From assembly GCA_902797915.1 (NCBI GenBank), contig CADBUK010000034.1:1-7371 (forward strand): a stretch of DNA of 7,371 bases. Direction: 5' to 3'. Numbering within the stretch: the first letter of the stretch is position 1; each line of letters opens with the position of its first letter. The stretch is from Oscillospiraceae bacterium (GTDB lineage Bacteria > Bacillota > Clostridia > Oscillospirales > Acutalibacteraceae). The notes below the pieces were generated by a model that saw nothing but the letters and a program-made list of their open reading frames with translations, was not told the DNA's origin and ran no database searches. This document shows positions 6,078 to 7,371 of the stretch, one piece after another. The position numbers and the translations under genes are program-made.

Positions 6078-6767
6078 ATGAAAGGCATTGCTGAAAGACT
6101 TTATAACGGCATTGTAAAAGAAAACCCGACCTTCGTGCTTATGCTTGGAATGTGTCCTACTCTTGCAGTTACCACAAGCGCTAAAAACGGACTTGGTATG
6201 GGCGCTGCAACAATGGCTGTTTTAATCCTTTCAAACTTTATGATTTCTCTGTTGAGAAAGATTATTCCCGACGCAGTTCGCGTACCAGTATATATCACGA
6301 TTATTGCGTCATTCGTAACCGTTATTGAAATGGTTATGCACGCATATGTTAAATCGCTTTATGACAGTCTCGGTATTTTCATTCCCCTGATTGTTGTTAA
6401 CTGCATAATCCTCGGCAGAGCCGAGTCATACGCAAACAAGCACAATCCCCTGCTTTCAATCTTTGACGGTATAGGAATAGGACTTGGCTTCACAATCGGT
6501 TTAACCACAATAGGAATTATCCGTGAGCTTCTCGGAAACGGCACAATTTTCGGCTTGCAGATTATGCCTGACAGTTACGAGCCCATTTCAATATTCGTTA
6601 TGGCACCCGGCGCATTCTTCATTCTTGCAATGCTCTGCGCCGTACAGAACAAGCTGAAGCTTAAAGGCGCAAACCGCCACGTTAAAGACGACGGCGGCTG
6701 CAACGGCGACTGTGCTAATTGCTCAAAGAAACACGAAGAAGGAACGGAGGTAAAGAATAATGGCTAA
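6078..6767 (+). CDS. rnfE: Rnf electron transport complex subunit RnfE
   Basis: RnfE is a six-span membrane subunit related to NqrD. With RnfA it forms an inverted pair holding a 2Fe-2S cluster inside the membrane. The 229-residue product has the N-terminal KENPTFVLMLGMCPTLAVTTS block with Cys26 and a second conserved cysteine, Cys109, in VVNCIILGRAES; in Rnf/NQR structures these equivalents ligate the cluster. Spans lie near 17-33, 40-60, 68-90, 98-114, 129-150 and 171-190. The ATG at 6078 is preferred because AAAGGAG at 6061-6067 is ten bases upstream; an in-frame GTG at 6069 is only one base from that site. The hydrophilic C-terminal tail (191-229) contains an unusual Cys208/Cys212/Cys215 cluster. 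The gene overlaps rnfA by eight bases. Confidence 0.95.
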   Translation: MKGIAERLYNGIVKENPTFVLMLGMCPTLAVTTSAKNGLGMGAATMAVLILSNFMISLLRKIIPDAVRVPVYITIIASFVTVIEMVMHAYVKSLYDSLGIFIPLIVVNCIILGRAESYANKHNPLLSIFDGIGIGLGFTIGLTTIGIIRELLGNGTIFGLQIMPDSYEPISIFVMAPGAFFILAMLCAVQNKLKLKGANRHVKDDGGCNGDCANCSKKHEEGTEVKNNG

Positions 6768-7341
6768 TACACTGTTTCTTGTTTTGATTTCAACAGCGCT
6801 TATTAACAACGTTGTTCTTTCGCAGTTCCTTGGAATCTGCCCCTTCCTCGGCGTTTCAAAAAGCGTTAAAACCGCAGCAGGTATGGGCGGAGCGGTAATA
6901 TTTGTTATCACTCTTTCTTCTATGGTTGCCTCCCTGCTTTACACAAACATTCTTGTTAAATACAATCTTACATATCTGAAAACGATTGTTTTCATTATGG
7001 TAATTGCATTTCTTGTACAGCTTGTTGAGCTGTTTCTCAAGAAATTTGTGCCTCCGCTTTATAAGGCGCTTGGCGTTTACCTTCCTTTAATTACAACAAA
7101 CTGCGCTGTTCTCGGCGTTGCTTTAACAAACGTTCAGAAAGACTTCAACTTTATTACAAGCCTTGTTTGCGGCGTAGGTACTTCGGTAGGTTTCTGCATT
7201 GCAATTGTAATTATGGCGGGTATCCGTGAAAAGACCGAAAAGAACGATTTTCCGAAGGCATTTAAGGGCACACCCGCTGTGCTGTTAACCGCCTGCCTTA
7301 TGTCCATCGCATTTTACGGCTTTGGCGTATTACCGAAATAA
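6760..7341 (+). CDS. rnfA: Rnf electron transport complex subunit RnfA
   Basis: RnfA is the six-span membrane partner of RnfE, homologous to NqrE. The 193-residue product has the typical N-terminal INNVVLSQFLGICPFLGVS segment (15-33) with Cys27, the KTAAGMGGAV region, and TTNCAVLGVAL (112-122) with Cys115. Cys27 and Cys115 match the positions that complete the 2Fe-2S site with RnfE Cys26 and Cys109. Hydrophobic spans lie near 3-20, 38-60, 72-94, 104-121, 131-152 and 171-189. Length is normal for the family. It starts at ATG 6760 after a CGGAGG ribosome site at 6745-6750 inside the end of rnfE. Its stop overlaps the next gene's ribosome site. Confidence 0.97.
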   Translation: MANTLFLVLISTALINNVVLSQFLGICPFLGVSKSVKTAAGMGGAVIFVITLSSMVASLLYTNILVKYNLTYLKTIVFIMVIAFLVQLVELFLKKFVPPLYKALGVYLPLITTNCAVLGVALTNVQKDFNFITSLVCGVGTSVGFCIAIVIMAGIREKTEKNDFPKAFKGTPAVLLTACLMSIAFYGFGVLPK

Positions 7342-7354
7342 GGAGGGCTGAATT

Positions 7355-7371
7355 ATGAATACAACAGAAAT
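7355..7371 (+). CDS. rnfB: Start of probable rnfB, cut by the window edge
   Basis: An ATG at 7355 follows AGGAGGG at 7341-7347 by seven bases, and only five full codons (M-N-T-T-E) plus two bases are present. The sequence itself cannot identify the product. The identity is inferred from operon order: in clostridial rnfCDGEAB clusters the gene after rnfA is rnfB, the ferredoxin-like multi-cluster subunit that accepts electrons from ferredoxin. Confidence 0.6.

Noticed and set aside
4512..7341. Possibility that the cluster encodes Na+-NQR rather than Rnf
   Set aside because: The first gene is RnfC-type with two C-terminal 4Fe-4S motifs rather than NqrA, and there is no NqrF-like NADH dehydrogenase gene in the visible part. 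Gene order is rnfCDGEA.

Overview
The window looks like a chromosomal segment from a low-to-moderate GC Clostridia-type Firmicute. Supporting signs are strong AGGAGG-like ribosome sites before nearly every gene, sigma-A-type promoters in AT-rich gaps, a TTG start, and an rnfCDGEAB-ordered cluster as in clostridia. An anaerobic gut Oscillospiraceae/Ruminococcus-like source fits the codon style, but that is a guess.

Layout. (1) 1-264, minus strand: the first 88 codons of a PHP-domain (histidinol-phosphatase-like) metal phosphoesterase, running off the left edge. (2) 265-404: AT-rich divergent gap with a strong rightward promoter and a weaker leftward one. (3) 405-2041, plus strand: a two-gene unit, an 89-aa ACT-domain protein (UPF0237) and a 451-aa UPF0210/DUF711 protein, closed by a bidirectional terminator at 2055-2078. 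(4) 2086-2937, minus strand: an unrecognised Lys/Ala-rich protein with one membrane span, an internal duplication and a TTG start, convergent on unit 3. (5) 2938-3167: AT-rich divergent gap with well-formed promoters facing both ways. (6) 3168 to the right edge, plus strand: rnfC, rnfD, rnfG, rnfE, rnfA and the first bases of the probable rnfB, tightly packed or overlapping.

How the genes work together. The Rnf proteins form a membrane-bound ferredoxin:NAD+ oxidoreductase that couples electron flow to outward Na+ or H+ pumping. The key cofactor residues are visible: two 4Fe-4S motifs in RnfC, the flavinylated threonine motifs of RnfD and RnfG, and the paired cysteines of RnfA and RnfE that hold a 2Fe-2S cluster. 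The ACT/DUF711 pair is conserved but biochemically uncharacterised. The Lys/Ala-rich protein is the least explained gene. I see no insertion sequences, CRISPR arrays, tRNA or rRNA genes. Most of the window is ordinary core-genome content; the findings are small-scale oddities, not a new system.
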